The notes beneath the pieces were generated by a model. It did not search any database. It was not told where the DNA came from and saw only the letters and a list, made by a program, of their open reading frames with translations. A stretch of DNA of 64,000 nt from Verrucomicrobiaceae bacterium (GTDB lineage: Bacteria > Verrucomicrobiota > Verrucomicrobiia > Verrucomicrobiales > Akkermansiaceae), in contig JAIXOR010000055.1 of NCBI GenBank assembly GCA_027486655.1, positions 26,652-90,651 on the forward strand. Direction: 5' to 3'. This document shows positions 46,295 through 55,744 of this stretch, in pieces. The position numbers and the translations under genes are program-made. Positions within the stretch are counted from its first letter, which is position 1; every line of letters begins with the position of its first letter.

Positions 46295-48556
46295 ATGATT
46301 CGATTGTTCGCCCGCTCGTTGAGCGCCCTTCTACTGATTTCCACCGCGCAAGCCGCCGAAGTCCCTTATCCGGCCGCGCTCGATGCCGCCGCGGTCACCC
46401 TGCCGGATGTCGCGGATATCTCAAAGAAGGGCCTAATCGTCGGTAACGGCGAGCTGAACGCCATCGTGTATTCGTCGGGCAACGATATCCGCTTGCGTGT
46501 TTCGAAGAACGATTGCTGGGACATGCGGATCAACACGGAGGAGAACGCTCCGCTGCCGACGGTCGATGTAGCGAAGCAGACCTTCACCGGCGAACAAGGC
46601 AAGCCCCAGCCGAGTTGGGAGAAATATGTGCATCCCACCGCAATTCCCTGCACCGACGTCGCCCTCGCCGCCGCCGCTGGGCAGACGGCGTGGAAAAGCG
46701 CGAGACTCGATCTCGCGAAGGCTGCCGCCACGGTGGTCTCGGACGCGGACACGACCACCGTGCGGGTGCTTTCGCAGCGCAACGTAATCCTCATCGAGTC
46801 CGCCCGCGGCGTTTCGCTGAACGGCGTCAGCGATCTCGTCAAAGACCGCGATGGCAAACCAATCTCCGGTTGGGTAAGTGATGCGAAAACCGGAAAGCGT
46901 GGCGAACTCCTCTGCCTCCAACAGAACATCCCGGGCAACGCCGATGTGCGCGGCATGGACATCTTTGTCGTCGCCGGTCGCGAGGCCTCGAAGCAGGCCA
47001 TCGCGGTGGTCACCTCGCGTGAGTCCAGGCAGCCGCTGGAAGATGCCGTAAAGCTGGTGGAAACCACTTTGAAGGATGCCAACGGAGTGGCGGATCACGA
47101 GAAAGCTTGGCAGACTTTCTGGTCGCGCAGTGGCGTCTCGCTCGGCGATCCCACCTTGCAGAACTGGTGGTATCGCATGGTGTATTTCCTCCGCACCTTC
47201 GCCCGGCCCGGCGGCAACGTGATCGGCCTACAAGCCGCGTTCGACCAGCTCGGCGGCTGGCACAATTCGCTCACGCTGAACTACAACGCCCAGCAGGTTT
47301 ATCTCACCGCCGGACCGATCAATCATCCCGAATTGATCGAGCCATTCGTCGATGTGCTCCACCGCAATCTGAATCGCGCCAAATGGTATGCCAAAACCGC
47401 CTTTCCCGGCAGCGAGGGTGCGTATTTCGCAGTCAACCTCTGGCCCTTCGAGCCCGATCCCGCGAAATGTAAGACTCCTAACAAACACCAGCACGCCTAC
47501 ATGCCCTGGGGTTACTCGTGGGGCACCGCCGGCCATTCCGCCGCCGTTCTGTGGGACTACGCGAAGTTCAAGCCCGGCAAGGACAGCCTCAAGCGCATCT
47601 GGCCGACGCTCGAACAGTTCGCCCTCTTCTACTGCTCGGTGCTGGAGATGTGCCCGATGGTCGATGGCAAGCGCAAGGTCGGCCCGACCTACTTCGCCGA
47701 GATCGGCGATTTCGGGGTTTTCAATTCCAGCTACGACATCGTTTACATCAAGTTCACCCTCAACGCGGCAAAGCAGGCGGCGAAGCTCATGGGCAACTCC
47801 AAGCTCGCCAACCGCTGCGCCGCCAACCTTGCGACCCTGCCCGATTACCCCACCGAGATGGACCCGTCCCAAGGCGGCACGGTGATCGGGCAATGGCTCG
47901 GCGGAGGTTTGCCAAAATACATGAACATCGGCAGCGAGGTGATGTCCCTGTTTCCGACCGATGAGGTGACGTGGATGTCCGATACTTACGTTAGAGAGTT
48001 GCTGGCGAGAACCATCCACCACAGCGAGAAAGTCACCCATCACATCAACTCCAACGTCGCGATGAACATCGCCCGCGCCCGGCTTGGCATGGGCGCGGAG
48101 GCCATCGCCAATACGAAGATGTGTTTCAACCCGAACTCCGACATCTCCGCCGAGCAACCGAACGGATTGTTCTACTGGAAAATCCACGGCTTCTATCTTT
48201 CCGAGCAGGTGTGCATCGCACGCTTCGTCAGCGAACTGCTGCTGCAAAGCGCCGGCGACGTGATCCGCCTTTTCCCTGCCTGGCCGCAGGGCAGCGACGG
48301 AAAATTCAGCCGTTTGCTTGCGCAGGGTGGCTTCGAGGTTTCCGCTGAGCGGGTTGCAGATGTCGTGCAAAACGTCAGTATCAAGTCCACGGTCGGAGGC
48401 ACAGCCCGCATCGCCAATCCGTGGCCGGAGAAAGAACTGAAGGTTGTCGCCCGCGGGACGGGTGCTAACATCGCGACCAGCAAGTCGGATCACGGGTTCT
48501 CGTTTCCAACAGAATCCGGAGAAACCTACACTCTCAGCCCGGCAGCATCCGAGTAA
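46295..48556 (+). CDS. GH95-related (alpha/alpha)6 glycoside hydrolase, family unassigned
   Basis: 753 residues, signal peptide MIRLFARSLSALLLISTAQA. N-terminal supersandwich (IVGNGELNAIVYSSGNDIRLRVSKNDCWDMR), which resembles GH95 and related families, then an (alpha/alpha)6 barrel (WYRMVYFLRTFARPGGNVIGLQAAFDQLGGWHNSLTLNYNAQQVY... PWGYSWGTAGHSAAVLWDYAKF). The end is GH95-like (DVIRLFPAWPQGSDGKFSRLLAQGGFEVSAE). The GH95 signatures SPEN and QIDGNFG are absent, so the chemistry or substrate must differ; E and D in FAEIGDFGVFNSS are candidate acids (guess). It starts 57 bp after the beta-helix gene and precedes the esterase by 39 bp, in the same orientation, consistent with one saccharolytic operon. 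Confidence 0.78.
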   Translation: MIRLFARSLSALLLISTAQAAEVPYPAALDAAAVTLPDVADISKKGLIVGNGELNAIVYSSGNDIRLRVSKNDCWDMRINTEENAPLPTVDVAKQTFTGEQGKPQPSWEKYVHPTAIPCTDVALAAAAGQTAWKSARLDLAKAAATVVSDADTTTVRVLSQRNVILIESARGVSLNGVSDLVKDRDGKPISGWVSDAKTGKRGELLCLQQNIPGNADVRGMDIFVVAGREASKQAIAVVTSRESRQPLEDAVKLVETTLKDANGVADHEKAWQTFWSRSGVSLGDPTLQNWWYRMVYFLRTFARPGGNVIGLQAAFDQLGGWHNSLTLNYNAQQVYLTAGPINHPELIEPFVDVLHRNLNRAKWYAKTAFPGSEGAYFAVNLWPFEPDPAKCKTPNKHQHAYMPWGYSWGTAGHSAAVLWDYAKFKPGKDSLKRIWPTLEQFALFYCSVLEMCPMVDGKRKVGPTYFAEIGDFGVFNSSYDIVYIKFTLNAAKQAAKLMGNSKLANRCAANLATLPDYPTEMDPSQGGTVIGQWLGGGLPKYMNIGSEVMSLFPTDEVTWMSDTYVRELLARTIHHSEKVTHHINSNVAMNIARARLGMGAEAIANTKMCFNPNSDISAEQPNGLFYWKIHGFYLSEQVCIARFVSELLLQSAGDVIRLFPAWPQGSDGKFSRLLAQGGFEVSAERVADVVQNVSIKSTVGGTARIANPWPEKELKVVARGTGANIATSKSDHGFSFPTESGETYTLSPAASE

Positions 48557-48594
48557 TACAAACACCTAAATCTCACCATTTTCTCGCAAAAGAA

Positions 48595-50934
48595 ATGAAC
48601 CACAGATTTCACAGATTGACACAGATTCAGAGAAGGTCGTCGGAATCATCAAACACCCTAATCCCTATTTTCTCCAATCTGTGTAATCTGCGTAATCTGT
48701 GGTTAAAATTATCCTCGTCCGCCCCACAGCCCAGCCTTCCTTTAAAAACCTCTCTACTCGCGTTCGCCTTCGCCACCACACCCCTTCATGCGGAAGTCCG
48801 CCTGCCCAAGATCTTCGGCAGCCACATGGTCTTGCAGCAGGGAAAGCCAGTCCAACTCTGGGGCTGGGCGAATGCGGGTGAAACCACCACCGCGCAACTC
48901 GGAGAGACGAAGCAATCCACCGTCGCCAACGAAAAAGGCGAATGGAAGATTTCCCTGCCCGCGATGAAAGCCGGCGGTCCCCATGTATTGAAGGTCGTCG
49001 GCTCGACCGAAATATTGTTAGAAGACGTGATGATCGGCGAGGTCTGGCTGTGCTCGGGCCAGTCAAACATGGAGATGGGCTTGAAGAAACTCCATATCGG
49101 CCCCCAGGAAATCGCCGCCGCGAACCACCCCGGACTGCGACTGATGCCTGTGAAAAACCGGTGGACCTCGCGCCCGCAGGACGACATCGAAGGAACTTGG
49201 AAAGTGTGTCATTCCCAAACTGTTTCGGAAGGCGGATCGGAAGGTGAATCTGACGGATTCTCCGCCACGGCCTACTATTTCGGGCGCGAGATCCACCAGG
49301 CTCTGGGAGTGACTGTCGGGTTGATCGAACCCGACTGGGGCGGCACTAAGATCGAATCATGGACGCCACCCGAGGGCTTCGCCGCCGTGCCCGCGTTGAA
49401 GGAGGAAAGCGACAAGGTCCAACTCGCCAATCCGAAATCGGAAACCTATCAACAACGCCTCCAACAAGCGGTCACCCAGTTGGATCAATGGCACCAAACC
49501 GCGAGGACTGCCCTGCAATCCGGCGAGCCAACGCCACCCGCGCCGAACCTTCCCGACGAATTGCGCGGGCCGCAGGAACTCCAACAAGCCACCGCGCTTT
49601 ACAATGGCATGATCCATCCGCTGGCACCCTTCGCCATCCGCGGCGCGATCTGGTATCAGGGCGAGTCGAACATGGGCGACGGCATGCGCTATGCCGATCG
49701 CATGAAGGCGCTCGTTTCCGGTTGGCGCAAGGTGTGGGGCCAAGGGGACTTTCCGTTCTATTTCGTGCAAATCGCGCCGTACAACTACCCCAATCATCCA
49801 CCCGAAACCGCGCCGGAAATCTGGGAGGCCCAAAGTGCCGCCGCTCGCGATATTCCGAATTCCGGCATGGCGGTGGTCAATGACGTGGGCGACCTGAACG
49901 ACATTCACCCTCAGGACAAGATCACGGTCGGAAAGCGACTGGCGTTTCTCGCCCTGGCCAAAACCTATGGCAAGCAGGACCTCGTTTACTCCGGTCCGGT
50001 TTTCAAATCCCTGAAGGCCGAACAAAACCAGCTGCGTGTCGAATTCGATCACGCCCACGGCGGACTCGTCACCCGCGATGGCAAAGCGCCGGATTGGTTC
50101 GAGATCATCGACGCGGAAGAAGGTGGTTTTGTCAAAGCCGAGGCCCGCATCAGTGGGGACAGCATTGTCCTTTCCGCTCCCGAAGTGAAACATCCCGTGG
50201 CGATGCGCTATGCCTGGAGCCACATTGCCACGCCGAACCTGATGAACGGCAAGGGCCTGCCCGCTGGTGCGTTCCGCTCTTCGGTGGAGTCCCAACAGAA
50301 TTGGATCAGCCACCAAGTGCCCGAGTCGAAGGACTACTCGCTCGTTTATGATCTGGATCTCACCAGACTGGGAACGTCGATCCATTACGACACCGACAAA
50401 CACAAGGAAATCGGCAAGCCCTTCGACCGCATCGCCTATACGCTCGAACTTCAGGACAAGAATCTCCGCACCCGGCATCTGTTTGTTTCCATGGATGCCT
50501 TCACCGATGATCTCGCGAAAATCGGCGTGCCCACGATCGCTTCGGGCGCGACATTCCAACAGAATGTCTCAAATCTGAACGTGTTTTCCAATGTGAAGGA
50601 CATCTTGAATGGAAAAGCCCTCGGGAGCGGAAACATCGAGTTCTGGCCTAACAACTATTCTCAGGCAAACTCCGCAAACATCCCCGGTGCCACGGCGGAG
50701 CGCTATGATGGAGGCGATCAACCGATCGAAGGACCGGATGGATATGGATCCATGCAGGTGCACCATCAGGGCTCGGGTCAGACGCTGTTTGCCATCAACC
50801 ACTGGCGCGATGGAATCAACGCGGATGTCGGTATCGGCAACCAAAGCACCGGAGAGCCCGATTGGACCTTTGCGAAAAACGCCAGCTCCTACCGGGCGAT
50901 GCGCCTCAAGGTTCTCGTGCGTGTCCGTCGCTGA
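48595..50934 (+). CDS. Sialate O-acetylesterase-like SGNH carbohydrate esterase
   Basis: 779 residues as annotated. Core family features: VRLPKIFGSHMVLQQGKPVQLWGWA (N-domain), GEVWLCSGQSNMEM (nucleophile Ser block), GAIWYQGESN, and GDLNDIHPQDK with the catalytic Asp/His. It would remove O-acetyl groups from sugars, opening the polymer to the glycosidases. A C-terminal beta-domain covers about 585-775 (LVYDLDLTRLGTSIHYDTDKHKEIGKPFDRIAYTLELQ). The start is odd. The signal peptide is at about 42-65 (PLKTSLLAFAFATTPLHA), but no ATG, GTG or TTG lies just before it. The only in-frame starts (ATG 48595, TTG 48616) lie in the left arm of the palindromic repeat at 48598-48704. Confidence 0.85.
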   Translation: MNHRFHRLTQIQRRSSESSNTLIPIFSNLCNLRNLWLKLSSSAPQPSLPLKTSLLAFAFATTPLHAEVRLPKIFGSHMVLQQGKPVQLWGWANAGETTTAQLGETKQSTVANEKGEWKISLPAMKAGGPHVLKVVGSTEILLEDVMIGEVWLCSGQSNMEMGLKKLHIGPQEIAAANHPGLRLMPVKNRWTSRPQDDIEGTWKVCHSQTVSEGGSEGESDGFSATAYYFGREIHQALGVTVGLIEPDWGGTKIESWTPPEGFAAVPALKEESDKVQLANPKSETYQQRLQQAVTQLDQWHQTARTALQSGEPTPPAPNLPDELRGPQELQQATALYNGMIHPLAPFAIRGAIWYQGESNMGDGMRYADRMKALVSGWRKVWGQGDFPFYFVQIAPYNYPNHPPETAPEIWEAQSAAARDIPNSGMAVVNDVGDLNDIHPQDKITVGKRLAFLALAKTYGKQDLVYSGPVFKSLKAEQNQLRVEFDHAHGGLVTRDGKAPDWFEIIDAEEGGFVKAEARISGDSIVLSAPEVKHPVAMRYAWSHIATPNLMNGKGLPAGAFRSSVESQQNWISHQVPESKDYSLVYDLDLTRLGTSIHYDTDKHKEIGKPFDRIAYTLELQDKNLRTRHLFVSMDAFTDDLAKIGVPTIASGATFQQNVSNLNVFSNVKDILNGKALGSGNIEFWPNNYSQANSANIPGATAERYDGGDQPIEGPDGYGSMQVHHQGSGQTLFAINHWRDGINADVGIGNQSTGEPDWTFAKNASSYRAMRLKVLVRVRR
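48598..48704. repeat. Palindromic CACAGATT-type intergenic repeat element
   Basis: The left arm begins AACCACAGATTTCACAGATT at 48598. The right arm, ending at 48704, contains AATCTGTGTAATCTGCGTAA and closes with TCTGTGGTT. The arms are imperfect inverted repeats of about 29 nt around a 48-nt centre. Short units of the type ACAGATT(t/g)CACAGATT are, from general knowledge, a dispersed REP/MITE-like repeat in several phyla. It sits between two operon genes and its left arm codes for the apparent N-terminus of the esterase. Confidence 0.75.
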
Positions 50935-50950
50935 ATCGTTGCGGGCGGTT

Positions 50951-52375
50951 TTATTTCCAATCGTCCTCGATTTGTTCGAGGCTCTTACCCTTGGTTTCCG
51001 GCAGTTTCACTGCAACGAAGATCGCACCGGCCAAACAGATCGCAGCGTAAAGCCAGAAGGTGCCCGATGCGCCGAGGCTGTCATTGAGAATAGGGAAAGT
51101 GTAAGTGAGGATGAAACACGCAGCCCACAAAGCCATCACTGCTACCGCCATCGCCTCGCCACGCACACGGTTCGGGAAAATCTCGGAAATCACCACCCAC
51201 GTGACCGGAGCGAGGGACATCGCGTAGCAGGCGATGGCCGCAAGCACCAACAACAACACTGGAAGTCCGGTGACCTGAGTGAAGTAACAATAGCCCAGCG
51301 CCGAATACACCAGCGCCAGTCCGATCGAGCCGCCGATCATCAAAGGCCTGCGTCCCATGCGGTCCACGGTGCCGAGAGCGACAAAGGTAAACACCAGGTT
51401 CACCGATCCGGTCCATGCGATGTTCTGCAGCACGCTCGACAAACTATACCCTGCGGACCGGAAAATTTCCTCCGCGTAGTTGAAGATCACGTTGATGCCG
51501 CACCACTGCTGGAACACGGCGAGAGTGATTCCAAGGACCATGGCCGGTCTCAGAGAGGGAGAGAGCAGCTCGCTGAAGGACACCTTTTTCGTGTTCTTCT
51601 CGGCGGCGACGGACTTCATGATTTCCGCCATCGCTTCGTCGGCATATTGGTTGCCGCCGATTTTTACGAGCACCTTGCGGGCCTCATCATTGCGGCCCTT
51701 GCCTGCCAGCCAGCGCGGGCTTTCGGGAACCAGGAAGGTGGCAATGACAAACAAGGCCGACGGCACCGCGGTAAGGCCGAACATCCAGCGCCAGGCATAA
51801 TGGCCATACCAGTTCTCGCGAATCATCTCGGCTGTGGCCCCCTCCGGAACATCCTTCACGATCAACCAGTTCACCAACTGCGCGAGCAGCACCCCCACCA
51901 CGATGGTGAGTTGGTTCACCGAGACCAATCGGCCACGCATCGATGCGGGAGAGATCTCGGCGATGTATAACGGTGAGAGGTTCGAAGCCAGCCCGATGGC
52001 AAGACCACCGATCATCCTCCAGGCAATGAAGAGATCCAGATTGTGAGCCAGCGCGTTGCCGATGGATGTGACCACAAACAACACCGCAGCGATCAGGAGC
52101 AGGGACTTGCGCCCCATGCGGCTGCTGAGTTTCCCGGTGAGCATGGCCCCGAAGAAACAGCCGATGAGCGCACATGCGTTCGCCCAGCCCGACACGGCGG
52201 GATCGGTGATATTGAAGTGCGGTTCGAAGAATGGCTTGGCACCACCGATCACGACCCAGTCGTAACCGAAAAGCAATCCACCCATCGCGGCGCAGACCGA
52301 AATGAGCCAGATGTATCCTGCATTCAGCTGTGCGCTGGGGGCTGGAGACGATGAATGTGAAACTTGGGTGATCAT
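50951..52375 (-). CDS. MFS sugar porter family transporter
   Basis: 474 residues from ATG 52375 (MITQVSHSSS); the upstream start at 52423 would overlap the preceding gene. About 12 transmembrane helices. Sugar-porter signatures: GGLLFGYDWVVIGGAKPFF (TM1), GRKS loop, R-G-R after TM4 (ASMRGRLVSVNQL), PESPRWL before the central loop and PETKGKSLEQIE at the end. By family it is a proton-coupled monosaccharide importer at the inner membrane, related to XylE and GalP. It lies 13 bp downstream of the DUF5107/TPR gene in one operon and converges on the esterase (16 bp apart). It probably imports a monosaccharide released by the locus; which one is unknown. Confidence 0.93.
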   Translation of the reverse strand: MITQVSHSSSPAPSAQLNAGYIWLISVCAAMGGLLFGYDWVVIGGAKPFFEPHFNITDPAVSGWANACALIGCFFGAMLTGKLSSRMGRKSLLLIAAVLFVVTSIGNALAHNLDLFIAWRMIGGLAIGLASNLSPLYIAEISPASMRGRLVSVNQLTIVVGVLLAQLVNWLIVKDVPEGATAEMIRENWYGHYAWRWMFGLTAVPSALFVIATFLVPESPRWLAGKGRNDEARKVLVKIGGNQYADEAMAEIMKSVAAEKNTKKVSFSELLSPSLRPAMVLGITLAVFQQWCGINVIFNYAEEIFRSAGYSLSSVLQNIAWTGSVNLVFTFVALGTVDRMGRRPLMIGGSIGLALVYSALGYCYFTQVTGLPVLLLVLAAIACYAMSLAPVTWVVISEIFPNRVRGEAMAVAVMALWAACFILTYTFPILNDSLGASGTFWLYAAICLAGAIFVAVKLPETKGKSLEQIEDDWK

Positions 52376-52388
52376 GGGTTTTGTGGGG

Positions 52389-55300
52389 TCAGAAGGAATC
52401 GAGGAGATCGGCGGCAGCGGCATGGTTCGGGTCCTCTGCGAGAAGACGCTTCAGCACCGCCTTGGCCTTGCTCCGCTGCCCGAGGCCTAGACGTGCCTGG
52501 GCTTCGAGGAACCAAGCGGTAAGCTGCTGGGAGCAGGTGAGATCCTGTTCGAAGAGCAGCATGGTGGGCAGTGAAGTGGCGAAGTAGTCGATCTTCGCTT
52601 CCGTCTTCGCCAGCTTCGCCGCGTAGGCGAGCAACTGCTTGAGGAGATCTGCGGCGGCGCCTTTTTTTCCGAGCCGTTCGAGTGCGGACGCGGAATAATA
52701 GGTCATTTCGGAAAAAGTCCGCACGCTCATGTTCTGAAAATCGCCCCTGGCATTGGCGGCGAGCGTCCAATGCGCCTTCGCCTCGGCCTTCTTGCCGACC
52801 GCACGGAGAGCGTCTCCTAACAATAGATGGATGTCACTTTGGTTCGCGAGCAGGTGCTTCGCCTCTCCAAGATTGCGCGGGGCGGTGAGGGCTGCCTTGA
52901 GATATGCGATCGCCTCATCCCCTGTGGAGCGGCGACCTAACAGAATATTGGCACGGACGTATTGGCCGAGCGCGCCGCCTTCGCCACCTTCCCACGGTTG
53001 GAAATTCCGGGATGACAGGATCGCAAGCGCCCTTTCCGGTTGGGAGATCTGGTTGTAGAGTGTGCAGAGTTCGAGCGCAACATCATCGCGGCCCAGCAGG
53101 AGGTCGCCGTGTTTCAGCAGCTTCTTCAAGCGGCTTTCGGGTGACTCGCCGAGGCGCTTTGCCAGTTGGTCGTCTTCATAAACCAGCCGCGCATCGCCGG
53201 GGGCGGCAGTGATTGCATGCCGGTAGGCCGACCGGGCCTTCGATGGTTTGCGAAGGATATTGAAGTAGGCGATGCCCAGGCAGCGCCACACCACGGCATT
53301 CGTGGCATCGAGCTTTACGGCAGCCTCCCATTGATCAATGGCTTCGCGATGGCGGCGGCGGTCATACAGCCAATGCCCGAGCGCGGTTCTTGCCACCACA
53401 TCATCGGGATTGGCTTGGATCGCGGCCGTGAGGATCGTTTGCTCCGCCAGGCGCGAGGGAAAGCAGTAGTCAGCATTCGAGACGGCACCTTTGGCGAATG
53501 ATGACGCGCCGGATTTGCCCGCGAGTTGGAGAATCCAGCCCCGGTAGTAATGAAGCAGGGGAGCGGTTCCGCTGATTGCTTCGGGCTGTGCAGCATCGAG
53601 GATTTGCAGTGCTTCGTCATGAAATCCCGCCTGGGTGAAGTCCAACGCGAGATCCAGAGCAACCTGCGAATCGCCGTCTAGTTTGCGATTGGCCAACCAG
53701 CCAGCCCAGTGGTCCAAGGGATCCAGTGAGATGATTGCCGCAAGGTCACTGGTAATCTCGTGGCCGAGTTTTACCTTTGCCATGGCAAGCAGGCAACGGG
53801 CCTTGAGGTTTTCCGAGTTGAAAGTGATGGATCGCCGCAAATGCGCGCAGGCGGTCGTGAATTTCCCGCGGCAACAATCGATTTCCGCGAGAAGATGATA
53901 AGCGGCACCCGCCCAGGCTTGGTTCCATGTGGATTTGTAAAAGGCATCATAGGCTTCGCCGTCGCGGCCGAGGTGGCGCAGGCATCGGCCGAGTTGATAG
54001 AGGGCCTCGCCGTCGTAGGGGTTGGGGTTTCTCAGGGTGATTCTCTGGATCGACTTGCGGAAATAGGATTCTGCCTTCTCGAATTCACCACGCCGGAGAT
54101 GCCAGCGGCCCATGGCAAGATTGCAGCGGGAGTCGACCGCGTCGCGGCGCAGGGCTTCCATCCAGTAGAGGGTGGGACAGCGCGTCGCATGCCGGTATTG
54201 GTCCAAGTGAAGTCCGGTGATGAACAATTCATCCGCACTGTCGATTTTCTTCGGCAAGGGCGGTTCGGTGGCGGCGAGTTGTTGGATTTCCTCTTCAGAC
54301 AGCGGTGCGGCCTTCTCCGTGTGGTGACGCAGCAGCTCGTTTCCATCGGCATCCTCCACGACCACTTCAACTCCGACGGAAGAGTGCTTCAGGCGCTTGA
54401 GCAGCGGCTTGGATGGAGAAACATCCGCTTTGAATGTTTGCAGCACCTTGCCGCCGAGCAGCACCTTCACCGTGAGCCCCGGGATCGCGCGCGTGGCATG
54501 CAGACCGATGTGCTGGCCACCAACCAACGAAATGGCCAGATCCACACTTGCCGCACAGGCCGGGCCGATCTCCCGGATGGGAAACCAATACTGGCTCCAG
54601 CTCTTGGTTTCGCCGGGCTGAAGGTAGGAAAAGTCCGGCTGGTTGTCGGTATAAACTCCGGCCATCAACTCGATGTAAGGGCGGAACTCGCCATTGGCGT
54701 CCGCATCCGTTAGATTGCGATCCCATGCATAGCCGAACTCATGGTTGCCCCAAGTCCACTGCTTCTTGCCAGGAGAGATGTGATGATTTGCCACATGGAC
54801 AATGCCCGCATGCTCTCGGAAATCATAGCCGCCGAAAAAATCCTCCGTGCTACCCATGCACATGTAGGACGTCGGCACGGGGATGTTCGCATACCAGGAA
54901 AGATCATTGGCGGCATAATCGCCGGGCGGTTGATAGAGCGCAGGCTTTTCGCATGCTGGCACGCCCTTGGTGGCGCGGGTGGCATAATCCACTCCATAGT
55001 AATGGTCTGAGCACAAAGGAAAGGTGCTCATCGCGCGCTTGGCGTGATCCGCAACGTAGGAGGAGTCCTGGGGAAAAAAGGATTGATAGCGCTCGTGGAC
55101 TCGGGTCGCCACATTGGCCCACCACAGGAAAGTCTGGACGTCATCCGTGCGATTGTAGGCACGGGCCTTCAGTTCCAAAACGGAACGCCCCGGGTGCAGA
55201 CAGACTCCGTGCATGCCCTTCATTCTCGCCATCGGATCATGCTCGCCCAACCAAACCGTCACCGAGCCATCTTCATGCTCTTCGATTTTCACATCCGCAG

Positions 55301-55688
55301 GCATGAAGGTGGACGGGCGGTGATGCTGCGGCCAGTTGAACTCGATGCCTCCGCTGATCCATGGTCCGGCCAAGCCGACGAGCGCGGGTTTGATGACCGG
55401 TTGGTAATAGATCACATCATATCCATTCGTCTTATCGACCATCCGGTGGATGCGTCCGCCCAACTCGGGGAGGATGGTGACCTCCAGATATTCGTTTTCG
55501 ACGACCACCGCATCCCATTCGTGGTCCACCGCTGTTTCGGCAATCCGGTCATAATAGGGCAATGGATAGACCCTGCCGGATGAACCCTGATAGACGCGCT
55601 TCTCAAGGAACATCGGATTCTTATCCGGAGCGGCAGGCAGATAGGCCGGAAAGGAAAGGGCCTCCCGTCGAACATGGACAGTCTTCAT
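52389..55688 (-). CDS. DUF5107 domain protein with C-terminal TPR repeats
   Basis: 1,099 residues, no signal peptide (MKTVHVRREALSFPAYL), so cytoplasmic. The N-terminal 340 residues match the DUF5107 type (EYLEVTILPELGGRIHRMVDKTNGYDVIYY; GGIEFNWPQHH), whose fold resembles aldose epimerases and beta-sandwich sugar-binding domains. From about 520 onwards there are many TPR-like helical pairs (NPYDGEALYQLGRCLRHLGRDGEAYDAF; DVVARTALGHWLYDRRRHREAIDQWEAAVKL; RLGLGQRSKAKAVLKRLLAEDPNHAAA). The biochemical role is unknown. Pairing with a sugar porter and a divergent AraC regulator implies a part in intracellular sugar metabolism or sensing. First gene of the operon. Confidence 0.88.
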   Translation of the reverse strand: MKTVHVRREALSFPAYLPAAPDKNPMFLEKRVYQGSSGRVYPLPYYDRIAETAVDHEWDAVVVENEYLEVTILPELGGRIHRMVDKTNGYDVIYYQPVIKPALVGLAGPWISGGIEFNWPQHHRPSTFMPADVKIEEHEDGSVTVWLGEHDPMARMKGMHGVCLHPGRSVLELKARAYNRTDDVQTFLWWANVATRVHERYQSFFPQDSSYVADHAKRAMSTFPLCSDHYYGVDYATRATKGVPACEKPALYQPPGDYAANDLSWYANIPVPTSYMCMGSTEDFFGGYDFREHAGIVHVANHHISPGKKQWTWGNHEFGYAWDRNLTDADANGEFRPYIELMAGVYTDNQPDFSYLQPGETKSWSQYWFPIREIGPACAASVDLAISLVGGQHIGLHATRAIPGLTVKVLLGGKVLQTFKADVSPSKPLLKRLKHSSVGVEVVVEDADGNELLRHHTEKAAPLSEEEIQQLAATEPPLPKKIDSADELFITGLHLDQYRHATRCPTLYWMEALRRDAVDSRCNLAMGRWHLRRGEFEKAESYFRKSIQRITLRNPNPYDGEALYQLGRCLRHLGRDGEAYDAFYKSTWNQAWAGAAYHLLAEIDCCRGKFTTACAHLRRSITFNSENLKARCLLAMAKVKLGHEITSDLAAIISLDPLDHWAGWLANRKLDGDSQVALDLALDFTQAGFHDEALQILDAAQPEAISGTAPLLHYYRGWILQLAGKSGASSFAKGAVSNADYCFPSRLAEQTILTAAIQANPDDVVARTALGHWLYDRRRHREAIDQWEAAVKLDATNAVVWRCLGIAYFNILRKPSKARSAYRHAITAAPGDARLVYEDDQLAKRLGESPESRLKKLLKHGDLLLGRDDVALELCTLYNQISQPERALAILSSRNFQPWEGGEGGALGQYVRANILLGRRSTGDEAIAYLKAALTAPRNLGEAKHLLANQSDIHLLLGDALRAVGKKAEAKAHWTLAANARGDFQNMSVRTFSEMTYYSASALERLGKKGAAADLLKQLLAYAAKLAKTEAKIDYFATSLPTMLLFEQDLTCSQQLTAWFLEAQARLGLGQRSKAKAVLKRLLAEDPNHAAAADLLDSF

Positions 55689-55698
55689 ATGGGCTTTG

Positions 55699-55728
55699 CT
55701 GGTTCAATCTACATACACATCAAACCAG
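55699..55728. promoter_or_regulatory. Dyad CTGGTT-N18-AACCAG in the divergent AraC intergenic region
   Basis: The 56-bp gap between the DUF5107 operon and the araC-type gene holds an inverted repeat whose half-sites are 24 bp apart, about two helical turns. It is a plausible binding site for the divergent AraC regulator; no data in the sequence prove it. Confidence 0.4.
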
Positions 55729-55744
55729 GTTGGAGCATTTCCCG

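Noticed and set aside
47228-48565. 445-aa minus-strand ORF
   Set aside because: Antisense to the GH95-like gene, whose sense protein has a signal peptide and a coherent fold.
49357-50559. 400-aa minus-strand ORF
   Set aside because: Antisense to the sialate esterase catalytic region.
50609-51970. 453-aa plus-strand ORF spanning the convergent esterase and transporter genes
   Set aside because: Overlaps two confidently identified genes in other frames; protein-like features absent.
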